DNA from: Bacteroidales bacterium UBA5287
GTDB taxonomy: Bacteria > Bacteroidota > Bacteroidia > Bacteroidales > Dysgonomonadaceae
Assembly (NCBI GenBank): GCA_002411345.1
Contig: DHSL01000038.1
Span: 1 to 59,384 of the forward strand
DNA length: 59,384 bases
Reading direction: 5' to 3'
In this document: piece after piece, positions 18,437-26,867 of the stretch
How positions within the stretch are numbered: position 1 is the stretch's first letter
Layout of the letters: every line of letters starts with the position of its first letter
The notes under the pieces: generated by a model
What the model saw: the letters and a program-made list of their open reading frames with translations, nothing else
Told to the model about the DNA's origin: nothing
The model's database searches: none
Made by a program: the position numbers and the translations under genes

Positions 18437-18518
18437 GTAAAAAGTCGAGAGCAACTTCACAGATCCTCTCGACTTAAAAGCTAAAACTTTAACTATGAAA
18501 ATAACTAACTAAATTAGA
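18437..18518 (-). ncRNA. Candidate small RNA of about 80 nt with its own promoter and terminator
   Basis: On the minus strand a promoter (18524-18555) points into a stretch that ends in a strong intrinsic terminator. The terminator stem is AAGTCGAGAG/CTCTCGACTT (18466-18475 and 18442-18451, 10 bp, 14-nt loop) followed by TTTTT, A, then CTTTCT. No minus-strand gene lies upstream; miaB and the next genes run the other way, so the terminator does not belong to a coding transcript. An ATG at 18521 opens a 10-codon frame, but it sits at or before the expected start of transcription. A leader or attenuator of the 163-residue gene is the alternative. Confidence 0.5.
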
Positions 18519-18523
18519 CATAA

Positions 18524-18555
18524 CAAAGATAGTTCAAATAAACTCTATTTACAAA
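18524..18555 (-). promoter_or_regulatory. Bacteroidota-type promoter driving the candidate small RNA
   Basis: The minus strand reads TTTG (18552-18555), exactly 20 nt, then TATCTTTG (18524-18531). Both elements match consensus, and the spacing equals that of the promoters for the HAD and CBM9-like genes in this window. Confidence 0.65.
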
Positions 18556-18613
18556 TTTTTAGATTTAAGAGCTTGTTTAAGGTATTTTTTAATTGATAAG
18601 TGATTTAAAAGAA

Positions 18614-19966
18614 ATGAATTCAGATTTACAAACAACACCAAATAAGAAACTATTAATAGAAACTTATGGATGTCAAATGAATGTTGCCGATACAGAAGTG
18701 GTGGCATCAATAATGGAAATGGATGGATATACTTTAACGGATAACGATAAGGAGGCGGATGCCATTTTCATTAATACTTGTTCAGTTAGAGATAATGCAG
18801 AACAACGTGTGATTCAACGCCTTGAACATTTAAACTCACTCAAAAAGAAACGCAAAGGAAAACTTATTATCGGAGTGCTAGGCTGTATGGCTGAGAGAAT
18901 GAAATCAGACTTAATAGAAAACAATAATGTTGATATGGTAATTGGTCCTGATGCCTATCTCGACTTGCCAAATCTGGTTGGCTCTGCTGAGAAAGGGAAT
19001 AAAGTAGTAAATGTTGAACTATCAAAAACGGAAACTTACAAAGATGTGATTCCACTCAAATTAAGTGGTGCAAACATCTCTGGTTATATTTCCATTATGC
19101 GTGGTTGTGATAAATTTTGTACATATTGCATCGTGCCTTATACTCGTGGAAGAGAAAGAAGCAGAGAACCTGAAAGTATTCTGAACGAATTGCGCGATTT
19201 GCGTGACAAGGGATTTAGAGAGGCAACTCTCTTAGGACAGAATGTGAATTCCTATCTATTTAAAGATGATGAAAGAACGGTCGACTTCCCATCATTGCTT
19301 GAAATGGTTGCAAAAGAAGCACCTAATATGCGCATCCGTTTTACAACCTCACATCCTAAAGATATGACCGATGAAACTCTCACTATGATAGCTAAGTACA
19401 ATAATCTTTGCAACTTTATTCATTTACCGGTTCAATCGGGCAGCTCAAAAATGCTCAAACTAATGAATCGTAAATACGACAGAGAATGGTACTTGGAAAG
19501 AATAGCTGCCATTAAGCAGATTATTCCTGGTTGTGGATTGTCAACTGATATTATGTGTGGTTTTCATTCTGAAACTGAAGAGGATCATCAAGATACTTTA
19601 TCGTTAATGCGCGAGGTGGGTTTCGATTCTGCTTTCATGTTCAAATACTCTGAACGCCCGGGGACTTTTGCTGCTAACAAATTAACAGACAATATTCCCG
19701 AAGATGTAAAAGTAAAACGTTTACAAGAAATTATTGATCTTCAACTTAAATTGTCAGAAGAAAGTAATAAACGAGATATGGGAAAAGTATTTGAAATATT
19801 GGTCGAAGGTGTTTCAAAACGATCACATGATCAACTGTTTGGCCGAACAGAACAAAATAAAGTTGTTATTTTCGACAAAAAGAATAATCGCATTGGTGAC
19901 TTTGTAAAAGTCAAGATAAATGGTCATACATCTGCAACTCTATTTGGAGAAGTTTTCGAATTTTGA
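18614..19966 (+). CDS. miaB: tRNA-2-methylthio-N6-dimethylallyladenosine synthase
   Basis: MiaB is a radical-SAM methylthiotransferase that modifies i6A37 of tRNAs reading UNN codons. The product (450 residues from the ATG) has the N-terminal UPF0004 domain (ETYGCQMNVAD, INTCSVRDNAEQ, GVLGCMAER; three cluster-binding Cys). The radical-SAM motif is CDKFCTYC, and a C-terminal TRAM domain ends at LFGEVFEF. An in-frame TTG at 18593 lies upstream, but the ATG at 18614 is a better start. The gene is monocistronic. Confidence 0.96.
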   Translation: MNSDLQTTPNKKLLIETYGCQMNVADTEVVASIMEMDGYTLTDNDKEADAIFINTCSVRDNAEQRVIQRLEHLNSLKKKRKGKLIIGVLGCMAERMKSDLIENNNVDMVIGPDAYLDLPNLVGSAEKGNKVVNVELSKTETYKDVIPLKLSGANISGYISIMRGCDKFCTYCIVPYTRGRERSREPESILNELRDLRDKGFREATLLGQNVNSYLFKDDERTVDFPSLLEMVAKEAPNMRIRFTTSHPKDMTDETLTMIAKYNNLCNFIHLPVQSGSSKMLKLMNRKYDREWYLERIAAIKQIIPGCGLSTDIMCGFHSETEEDHQDTLSLMREVGFDSAFMFKYSERPGTFAANKLTDNIPEDVKVKRLQEIIDLQLKLSEESNKRDMGKVFEILVEGVSKRSHDQLFGRTEQNKVVIFDKKNNRIGDFVKVKINGHTSATLFGEVFEF

Positions 19967-20096
19967 AACTTTGTTAATATTAAGATTGAACAATTACCAC
20001 TTCTTCAACGTTTATTACAAAGATTAATTCGGCACTTTGCTATGTTTAATGTACAATAAAATGTAACTATACTATTAACAATAAAATTTTAAAATT

Positions 20097-20336
20097 ATGA
20101 AATCAGACGGAAAATTACTATTAGGTTTAGGCATCGGTCTAGCACTGGGTGCTGCAATAGGATATGTTTTATCATCAGACAAAAAAGAAGAATGGTTAGA
20201 TCAGGCAAACGCTTTGGCAGATAAAGTAAAAGTTGGTGTTCAAAATGCTATTTACAAAGGGAAATCTGAAGTAAATGATTTGAAAGAAGACATTGACGAT
20301 ATTGCCGATATTGCTAAAAAAGAATTATCACATTAA
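20097..20336 (+). CDS. YtxH-domain small envelope protein
   Basis: The 79-residue product has the YtxH pattern. A glycine-rich TM helix (GLGIGLALGAAIGYVLS, about 9-26) is followed by an amphipathic, lysine/aspartate-rich helical tail. YtxH proteins are often linked to envelope or general stress. It heads a tight plus-strand set with a holin-like membrane protein (27 nt) and a small basic protein. Expression as a stress-response trio is inferred from the family, not shown here. Confidence 0.85.
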   Translation: MKSDGKLLLGLGIGLALGAAIGYVLSSDKKEEWLDQANALADKVKVGVQNAIYKGKSEVNDLKEDIDDIADIAKKELSH

Positions 20337-20363
20337 TAATTGATTCTGTTAACAACCTTAACA

Positions 20364-20741
20364 ATGGAAGAAGAAAATACAAGTACAATGTTCAAAGAAA
20401 TAAAGGATGATGTATCAAAATATGTCAAGAACACTATTGAACTTACTAAACTCAGTGCTTATGAGAAAATAAGTAAAGCCACATCAGAAGCCACATACAG
20501 CTTAATACTCGCTTGTATTATTCTGTTTGTTTTATTTATTGCATCTATTACTTTAGCAATCTATTTAGGAGAAATTCTAATGAGTTTGTGGGCTGGATTT
20601 GGACTTGTCGCACTTTTAAATATATTTCTTATTATCATTCTTTTACTTTTAAGAAAGCCTATTAAGAAATCCATTACAAACAAGGTTGTTAGTTTCTTGA
20701 CTGAAAATGACGAAGAGGAAGGTAGTAAAACATATAATTAA
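20364..20741 (+). CDS. Holin-superfamily / YqjE-like membrane protein
   Basis: The 125-residue product has an N-terminal amphipathic helix and two adjacent TM helices (about residues 45-68 and 75-98). This is the layout of the phage-holin-like, Actinobacterial Holin-X/YqjE family found next to YtxH genes. The ATG at 20364 is chosen over an upstream TTG at 20340. The next gene begins directly after its stop, which indicates translational coupling. It is unlikely to be a phage lysis gene, since no phage genes surround it. Confidence 0.8.
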   Translation: MEEENTSTMFKEIKDDVSKYVKNTIELTKLSAYEKISKATSEATYSLILACIILFVLFIASITLAIYLGEILMSLWAGFGLVALLNIFLIIILLLLRKPIKKSITNKVVSFLTENDEEEGSKTYN

Positions 20742-21152
20742 ATGAAAACATATAAATTATCATCGCTCGAAAAACTCCAACTTGAAAAGAAAAGATTAAA
20801 AGAGGAGCAGATCATTTCCGGTCAACGATTATCCTATAAAATTCAGTATTTATCTGATAATTGGGGTATGCTTTTGACAAAAGGTGTAACTAATTCGATA
20901 AAGAATAAGTTTATGAGTACAACAGATGGTCTATCTTCTAAGAGTACTATGGCACCGCCTACCAGTCCTTTTGGAGCAATGGGCTTTCTAAATAATATAT
21001 CAGGATTGACTGGAGTTGCAAACACTTTAAAAGTGATAGGCTATTCTCAAATGGGATCGATTATATGGAAAATAGCAAAGCCATTGCTATTAACATTTGC
21101 AACAAGAAAAGTAAGCTCCTTGTTATTCGGTAGATATAAACGAAAAAGATAA
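20742..21152 (+). CDS. Hypothetical basic protein of the YtxH/holin-like operon
   Basis: The 136-residue product begins with a charged helix (SSLEKLQLEKKRLKEEQ). A Gly/Ser/Thr/Pro-rich middle follows, then two weakly hydrophobic stretches and a strongly basic C-terminus (FGRYKRKR). No catalytic motif. Proteins of this size and position follow YtxH and holin-like genes in other Bacteroidales, but I know of no assigned function. It starts on the base after the upstream stop codon, so the three genes are one transcription unit. It is convergent with relA/spoT, 8 nt away. Confidence 0.7.
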   Translation: MKTYKLSSLEKLQLEKKRLKEEQIISGQRLSYKIQYLSDNWGMLLTKGVTNSIKNKFMSTTDGLSSKSTMAPPTSPFGAMGFLNNISGLTGVANTLKVIGYSQMGSIIWKIAKPLLLTFATRKVSSLLFGRYKRKR

Positions 21153-21160
21153 AGGTTCTA

Positions 21161-23422
21161 TTATTTGAACTCTGATCTGTGGACGGTAGTAACACCGTCC
21201 ACTTTTGCTATTTTAGAACATAGTAAAGTTACATCTTCTGCACTATGAACGTGTACATTTAATTTACCCTCAAAAATACCATCATTTGATGAGACGTTTA
21301 CACTTTGAATGTTTACAACAATGTTTTCAGTCAATTTGGAAAGAATCGTATTCAAAATTCCTATGCGATCAATACCTGAAAAGACGATAGTCGCCATGAA
21401 AGAATATTGTCTGTAATCACCCCAAGAAACCTCAATGATACGGTCGCCAAAGCTTGATTTTAACTTCATTCCATTTTCACATGACCTTTTATGAACTTCA
21501 ACCTCCTCTTTTTGATTGATATATCCAAAGACATCATCTCCAGGAAGAGGATTACAGCAAGTAGGTACGATGAAATTCTTTTTAAAGTTCTCTTCCTTCA
21601 AATGATAAATAGCTTTTCTATCAATTAAAATAAAACCTTCTTCAGTTTCAGTTGTGTGTTTTTGGTCAGAAGGGCTCTTTATCATAGCACTCATAGCCTG
21701 CTTCATATACCTTACAAAAAGATTATCCTGTTTTTTAATGGGAACTTTCACATTAAAAAAAACAGATGACGACTCAGGCAACACTATCTCATTATTACCA
21801 ATCAGATAATACAGAATCTCCTTATTATCCACTTGATAATAATTCAATATCTTATTGTATGAAACACTATCTATTTCCTTTCCATCAAACAAATCCTCAA
21901 GCATATTTTTACCATTTTCTGCAACTGTCCTTCGTTGTCGACGTAAAGACGCTTCGATCTTTGTTTTGGCTTTTGCAGTAGTAACAAAACCAAGCCATTC
22001 AGGTTGAGGGAATTGAGATTCCGAAGTGAGTATTTCTACTTGATCGCCACTCCTTAAAACTTGACTTAAAGGAGCCAACTTATGATTAACTTTTGCGCCT
22101 AGGCAATGATCACCAACTCTAGTATGTATTATATATGCAAAATCAAGTGCCGTTGCACCCTGTGGTAAAGTTCTAATTTCTCCTTTAGGTGTAAAAACAA
22201 ATATTTCGGAAGAGAACAAGTTCATTTTTACAGTATCGAGAAAATCTATTGCATTAGGATTAGGATTAGCAAGAATTTCCTGAATTGTTTTCAACCATTT
22301 ATCTAATTCGTTATCCTCTTCAACACCTTCTGTTTTATACTTCCAATGTGCGGCAAATCCTTTTTCAGCGATATCATCCATTCGTTTGCTTCGGATTTGT
22401 ATTTCTATCCACTTCCCGTCCGGTCCCATAACTGTAAGGTGCAGAGCCTGATATCCGTTTGCTTTAGGGTGACTAACCCAATCACGAATACGATCAGGTC
22501 TAATTTTATATATATCAGTAATGGCCGAATAGATGTCCCAGCATTGTTTTTTCTCATCCATTCCCGGTTCAAATTCAAAGATGATTCTCACGGCAAACAG
22601 ATCGTATACCTCTTCGAATTCGATGCCTTTTTTCTGCATTTTATTCCAAATAGAGTATACAGACTTCACACGCGCCTTCATTTCATAACTAATATTCATC
22701 TTATCGATTGCCACTTTTACCGGTTTGGCAAAGTTCTCATAGATTTGATCACGTTCGCTTGCAGATTGGACAATTTTATTAGTAAGATCAATATAATCGT
22801 CCGGGTGTTCGTATTTAAAACAAAGCTCTTCTAGTTCTGTCTTTATGGCAAAAAGACCTAACCGATGCGCCAATGGAGCATATATATACATTGTTTCTCC
22901 GGTAATTTTGTACTGTTTAGCCGGAGCCATTGAAGAGAGAGTTCTCATGTTATGCAGACGATCAGCAATCTTAATCAAGATAACCCGTATATCGTCGGAC
23001 ATAGTAAGCAAGAGTTTTCTGAAATTCTCTGCCTGAGCAGATACTTTTTCGCCAAACATGCCATGCGAAATCTTTGTCAGTCCATCAACAATCTGTGCGA
23101 TTTTATCGCCAAACATCAGACGAATATCTTCGACAGAAAAGTCTGTATCTTCCACCACATCATGCAATAATGAAGATGAAATTGATGTAGATCCAAGTCC
23201 CATTTCCTTTGAAACAATACGAGCTACTGAAAGCGGATGCATAATATAAGGTTCTCCCGATCTTCTGCGAGTACCTTTATGCGCTTCTCGTGCGAAATTA
23301 AAAGCGCGTGTAATCAGATCCACTTTCTTACGATGGTTAGAACTCAGGTAATCATTCAACAATGCCTGAAATTCATCATCAATCATTTTATCTTCAGCAA
23401 GTATTCTTTCTTCGTCCGTCAT
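21161..23422 (-). CDS. Bifunctional (p)ppGpp synthetase/hydrolase (RelA/SpoT)
   Basis: The enzyme makes and degrades the stringent-response alarmone (p)ppGpp. The 753-residue length is typical of Rel. Domains in order are an HD hydrolase (LLHDVVEDT, intact, so hydrolase activity is expected), a synthetase (GYQALHLTV, IEIQIRSKRMDDIAEKG), and TGS (VFTPKGEIRTLPQGATALDF). A CC/helical region with NCxP-like CCNPLPGDD comes next, and then a C-terminal ACT domain. A Shine-Dalgarno-like GGAGA lies ahead of the ATG. The gene is monocistronic and convergent with the YtxH trio. Confidence 0.95.
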   Translation of the reverse strand: MTDEERILAEDKMIDDEFQALLNDYLSSNHRKKVDLITRAFNFAREAHKGTRRRSGEPYIMHPLSVARIVSKEMGLGSTSISSSLLHDVVEDTDFSVEDIRLMFGDKIAQIVDGLTKISHGMFGEKVSAQAENFRKLLLTMSDDIRVILIKIADRLHNMRTLSSMAPAKQYKITGETMYIYAPLAHRLGLFAIKTELEELCFKYEHPDDYIDLTNKIVQSASERDQIYENFAKPVKVAIDKMNISYEMKARVKSVYSIWNKMQKKGIEFEEVYDLFAVRIIFEFEPGMDEKKQCWDIYSAITDIYKIRPDRIRDWVSHPKANGYQALHLTVMGPDGKWIEIQIRSKRMDDIAEKGFAAHWKYKTEGVEEDNELDKWLKTIQEILANPNPNAIDFLDTVKMNLFSSEIFVFTPKGEIRTLPQGATALDFAYIIHTRVGDHCLGAKVNHKLAPLSQVLRSGDQVEILTSESQFPQPEWLGFVTTAKAKTKIEASLRRQRRTVAENGKNMLEDLFDGKEIDSVSYNKILNYYQVDNKEILYYLIGNNEIVLPESSSVFFNVKVPIKKQDNLFVRYMKQAMSAMIKSPSDQKHTTETEEGFILIDRKAIYHLKEENFKKNFIVPTCCNPLPGDDVFGYINQKEEVEVHKRSCENGMKLKSSFGDRIIEVSWGDYRQYSFMATIVFSGIDRIGILNTILSKLTENIVVNIQSVNVSSNDGIFEGKLNVHVHSAEDVTLLCSKIAKVDGVTTVHRSEFK

Positions 23423-23555
23423 TTTTCAATTGTCTCCAATTGGTTTAATTAATTTATAACCAGAATAATTTAACGAAATTACAAAGAATTTGCAAGATAA
23501 AGTGTAAAGTAAATGTTAAAACAAGGTGAAATGGATTCAATATATAAAAAAAGAT

Positions 23556-23563
23556 TATCTTTG
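23556..23563 (+). promoter_or_regulatory. Putative -7 element of the thiamine operon
   Basis: TATCTTTG matches TAnnTTTG exactly. Transcription would begin at about 23570, at the 5' edge of the TPP riboswitch. No -33 TTTG is evident. Confidence 0.55.
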
Positions 23564-23569
23564 TGACGA

Positions 23570-23648
23570 TAATAGGGGTGCCTCTAATGAAAGGCTGAGA
23601 TCATACCCGATGAACCTGATCCGGATAATGCCGGCGTAGGAATAGTAA
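23570..23648 (+). promoter_or_regulatory. TPP (THI-box) riboswitch
   Basis: The canonical thiamine-pyrophosphate aptamer core is present in order. It starts with AGGGGTGCC and GGCTGAGA at 23593-23600. It continues with ACCCGATGAACCTGATC at 23606-23622 and ends with GGATAATGCCGGCGTAGGAA. It lies 112 nt upstream of a TonB-dependent receptor and heads a locus that also contains a PnuC-family transporter and thiamine pyrophosphokinase. TPP binding is expected to switch expression off. Confidence 0.97.
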
Positions 23649-23649
23649 T

Positions 23650-23677
23650 GAACTTATATTAAGTTCTTCATCTTTTT
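23650..23677 (+). terminator. Possible riboswitch expression-platform terminator
   Basis: GAACTTA/TAAGTTC (23650-23656 and 23660-23666, 3-nt loop) followed by TTCATCTTTTT begins directly after the aptamer. The stem is AT-rich and the T-run is interrupted. It could be a transcriptional off-switch, but control of translation is not excluded. Confidence 0.45.
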
Positions 23678-23759
23678 AGGTATCAATCTTAATTAAATCC
23701 CCTTTTTTATTTAACAAATAAGTGTGTAGTAAAACTATGCACATAAAAAAATTATGTAA

Positions 23760-25994
23760 ATGAAAAAGGTATTCAGTACAATCATGGCGCTATATGCGCT
23801 ATGTTCCGTTTCAGTTGCACAAAAGATGCAATTTGACAGTTTAAAACAATTTAATTTAGAAGAAGTTGTAGTAGCAGCAACGCGTGCCGGATCTTCGACA
23901 CCGGTCACATTTGTCGATGTATCCTCGGAAGAGATAAAACAGCGAAATGCAGCCCAAAACATTCCTTCGATATTACAAACCTTGACCTCGATAGTTTCAT
24001 TCACAGAAGACGGTTCAGGTTTAGGCAACACCTCATTTCGTATTCGCGGTACCGATGCCACCCGTATCAACGTAACCCTCAACGGGATGCCCTTGAACAA
24101 TCCGGAGAGTCAGGAGGTTTACTGGGTTAACCTGCCCGACATTTCAAATTCGTTGCAAAGTATTCAGGTACAGCGTGGAGTTGGAACCTCCACCAATGGA
24201 TCAGCAGCATTTGGTGCCAGCATATCAATGAAGACTGTCGGCGCAAGAACCCAAGCATACGGCGAAGCATCCACAACCATAGGTAGTTACAGAACCTTTT
24301 CCTCCACACTAAGCGGAGGAACCGGTATTCTCAAAAACGGGCTATCGTTTGATGCCCGCTATTCTCAAAATACTGGAAAAGGATATATTCGTAATGGTAA
24401 AGTCGACCATAGTAATTTCTACTCATCCCTCTCCCACTACACCGACGACCAATTGATCCGCCTTGTTTATATCAATGGCAATCAGCATACAGGAATTACG
24501 TGGGAAGGAGTAAGCGAAGATCAGATGAAAGATTCAGAATACGGGCGCAGGTATAATCCAGCCGGTGAATATTTTGATGAAGCCGGTAATCGGTTATATT
24601 ATGACAATGAGACCGATAACTACTTCTCCAATATTGCCCAGCTTATTTATAGTCGCCAATTGAACGAAGCCATATCGTTAAACGCCGGATTAAATTACAA
24701 TCACGGTTTTGGATATTACGAAAACTACAGAGAAGACAAAGAATACTCAGATTTTGGCCTTATCAATCAGACAATTAACGGCGTAGCCCATGAGTATTCA
24801 GATATCATTAAACAAGAATTGATGGTAAACGACTTCTATTTTGGCAACGTCTCCATCAATTATAATAAAGACAAATTGCACCTTGATACAGGCGCTTTAT
24901 ATAGTTTCTATGACGGTGATCACTACGGTAAACTTCCCTGGATAAAATGGAATCAAAACATCAACACCAAAGAATATGAATGGTATAGAAACAACGGCAA
25001 GAAAAAAGAATTCAATGTTTTTGCGAAAGGCGAATACCAACTCACCAAAATAATCTCACTTTTTGGCGATCTGCAATATCGTTATATAAACTATTTTCTG
25101 AAAGGAATTGACAAAGACTTTGTAGAAATGAATGGAAATTACAACTACAACTTCTTGAATCCCAAAGCAGGACTATTTGCACAATTAGATAATGAGAACC
25201 AAATATATGCATCCGTAGCCGTAGGACAGCGAGAACCATTGCGAGCCGACTTAAAAGACGGAGCAAAAGGTACCGATCCCACACCCATTCTTCCCGAGAG
25301 AATGATAGACTATGAGTTAGGCTATCGTTTCAACGGTGACAATGGGATTCATTTAGGTGCCAACCTATATTTCATGGATTATAACAATCAAATGGTTCAG
25401 ACCGGTAAACAAAATGATGTAGGTTACAAATTAATGGAAAATGTAAAAGACAGTTATCGCGGAGGAATTGAGATAGAAGCAAGTATCCCCATTGTTGAAA
25501 AATTCAGGTTTGATGCAAACGCCACTTTCAGTCAGAATAAGATAAAGAACTACATTGCCTATTTTGATCAATACACCAATTCGAGTGATTATGAGTGGGT
25601 TGGTCAGATTTCAAAAAAATATGACAAGACCAACATATCCTATTCCCCTAATATTGTCAGTGCGATTGGGCTCACTTATCAACCCACTTCTGCGTGGATA
25701 TTCAATATTCTTGGAAAGTATGTCGACAAGCAATATTTAGACAACACCAGTAACGATTTGAAATCGATCGACCCCTATTTTGTAAGTAATTTTACTGTAG
25801 GATATACATTTAGGAACACCCCCATTGGTCAAATTTCAGTACAAGGATATATAAACAACCTATTCAACTCCGAGTATGTAGCCAATGGTTGGGCAGCAAC
25901 CGACACATTTGAGGACGGCAGTACGATCAATTATGTTGGTTATTATCCACAAGCCACGAGAAATTTTTTAATGAGAATGACAATCAATTTTTAA
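23760..25994 (+). CDS. TonB-dependent outer-membrane receptor for thiamine
   Basis: The 744-residue product has a signal peptide (cleavage near SVAQ), a TonB-box-like segment NLEEVVVAATR, an N-terminal plug domain (IPSILQTL, FRIRGTDATRINVTLNGMPLN, VQRGVGTSTNGSAAFG) and a C-terminal beta-barrel ending in Phe (FLMRMTINF). No SusD partner or N-terminal carboxypeptidase-like domain is present, so it is a vitamin-type rather than a glycan-type receptor. The TPP riboswitch upstream and pnuT downstream make thiamine or a thiamine precursor the most likely ligand, taken up with energy from TonB. Confidence 0.93.
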   Translation: MKKVFSTIMALYALCSVSVAQKMQFDSLKQFNLEEVVVAATRAGSSTPVTFVDVSSEEIKQRNAAQNIPSILQTLTSIVSFTEDGSGLGNTSFRIRGTDATRINVTLNGMPLNNPESQEVYWVNLPDISNSLQSIQVQRGVGTSTNGSAAFGASISMKTVGARTQAYGEASTTIGSYRTFSSTLSGGTGILKNGLSFDARYSQNTGKGYIRNGKVDHSNFYSSLSHYTDDQLIRLVYINGNQHTGITWEGVSEDQMKDSEYGRRYNPAGEYFDEAGNRLYYDNETDNYFSNIAQLIYSRQLNEAISLNAGLNYNHGFGYYENYREDKEYSDFGLINQTINGVAHEYSDIIKQELMVNDFYFGNVSINYNKDKLHLDTGALYSFYDGDHYGKLPWIKWNQNINTKEYEWYRNNGKKKEFNVFAKGEYQLTKIISLFGDLQYRYINYFLKGIDKDFVEMNGNYNYNFLNPKAGLFAQLDNENQIYASVAVGQREPLRADLKDGAKGTDPTPILPERMIDYELGYRFNGDNGIHLGANLYFMDYNNQMVQTGKQNDVGYKLMENVKDSYRGGIEIEASIPIVEKFRFDANATFSQNKIKNYIAYFDQYTNSSDYEWVGQISKKYDKTNISYSPNIVSAIGLTYQPTSAWIFNILGKYVDKQYLDNTSNDLKSIDPYFVSNFTVGYTFRNTPIGQISVQGYINNLFNSEYVANGWAATDTFEDGSTINYVGYYPQATRNFLMRMTINF

Positions 25995-26000
25995 TATATC

Positions 26001-26026
26001 ACCTCAAAATCCCCTTATCAGGGGAT
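26001..26026 (+). repeat. Strong intercistronic hairpin between receptor and pnuT
   Basis: CAAAATCCCCT and AGGGGATTTTG form a perfect 11-bp stem with a 4-nt loop (26012-26015), starting 6 nt after the receptor stop codon. Only a weak T stretch follows, so it could be a partial terminator or an mRNA stabiliser that gives different levels of receptor and transporter. Confidence 0.65.
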
Positions 26027-26052
26027 TTTGAATTTACACAAAGAGAACAAAA

Positions 26053-26652
26053 ATGCTATTTTTCCAATCCATTTGGTTTGAAATAATTGGAGTAATCATT
26101 GGGTTGCTTTATATCTACTACGAGTATAAGGCAAGTAAATGGTTATGGCCAATTGGCGTTATTATGCCCATTGTCTATATTATTATTTACTATTACGGTA
26201 AATTTTATGCCGATATGGGCATCCAGTTTTATTACTTTTTTGCAGGAATTTATGGATGGATAAAATGGAGTAAAGGAGAATCAAGTGAAGACACACTCCC
26301 AATTTCCAGTACCCCAAAGCAATATTATTTCCGAATGCTTTTGGTGACCGTTGCGTTATTTATAATGATAGCCTTTGTACTCATCAAATTCACCGATAGT
26401 CCCGTCCCGTATGGCGACAGTCTTACAACAGCCCTTAGCATACTAGCAATGTGGATGCTAGCAAACAAATACATTGAACAATGGTGGGTATGGGTAATTG
26501 TAGATTTGATATCAAGTTGGTTATATTTTTGGAAAGGACTTACGCCAACAGCAATCCTATATGCAATTTACGCGATAATTGCAGTATTTGGATATTTCAA
26601 ATGGAGAAGTATTATGTTACAAGAGCAAAAATTATCCGAAATTGAAAATTGA
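26053..26652 (+). CDS. pnuT: PnuC-family thiamine transporter (PnuT type)
   Basis: The 199-residue integral membrane protein has about seven TM helices. It also has the PnuC-family patterns WLWPIGVIMPIVYI, YGWIKW and a conserved WWVWVIVDLISSWLY near the end. PnuC homologues move unphosphorylated vitamins by facilitated diffusion, and kinase trapping follows. Under a TPP riboswitch and with a thiamine pyrophosphokinase downstream, the substrate is inferred to be thiamine rather than nicotinamide riboside. It is 58 nt after the receptor gene. Confidence 0.93.
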   Translation: MLFFQSIWFEIIGVIIGLLYIYYEYKASKWLWPIGVIMPIVYIIIYYYGKFYADMGIQFYYFFAGIYGWIKWSKGESSEDTLPISSTPKQYYFRMLLVTVALFIMIAFVLIKFTDSPVPYGDSLTTALSILAMWMLANKYIEQWWVWVIVDLISSWLYFWKGLTPTAILYAIYAIIAVFGYFKWRSIMLQEQKLSEIEN

Positions 26653-26867
26653 AAACAAGTAAATCTTGCACGTTAATTATTAAATAAAAGAAGTCGGCGA
26701 TAATTTAGTATATTTTAGCAATTGAAGTTGCATTGAGATTGAGATGACTGTAATGACAACATAATTAAGATTACCACCCAATTTAAGTATATTTAACTTG
26801 ATTAGCTTTCCCATATAATAACAATTGAATATTTTAGCAAAATTTATGAACCTAAACAGGTCGAGAC

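Noticed and set aside
18442..18475. Hairpin read as an attenuator or riboswitch of miaB
   Set aside because: On the plus strand no T-run follows and no known aptamer core is present. The T-run is on the minus strand, which fits a minus-strand terminator instead.
20020..20050. GGCAC...TTTGC resembling a sigma-54 promoter ahead of the YtxH gene
   Set aside because: The GG-to-GC spacing is too short for the sigma-54 consensus.
20340..20741. Phage holin indicating a prophage
   Set aside because: The holin-like family is a common housekeeping envelope gene beside YtxH, and no phage structural, integrase or lysin genes are nearby.
22346..22834. 162-codon plus-strand open frame inside relA/spoT
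   Set aside because: It is antisense to conserved synthetase-domain coding sequence and gives a Phe/Ile/Cys-rich product with no family. Long shadows are common opposite conserved genes.
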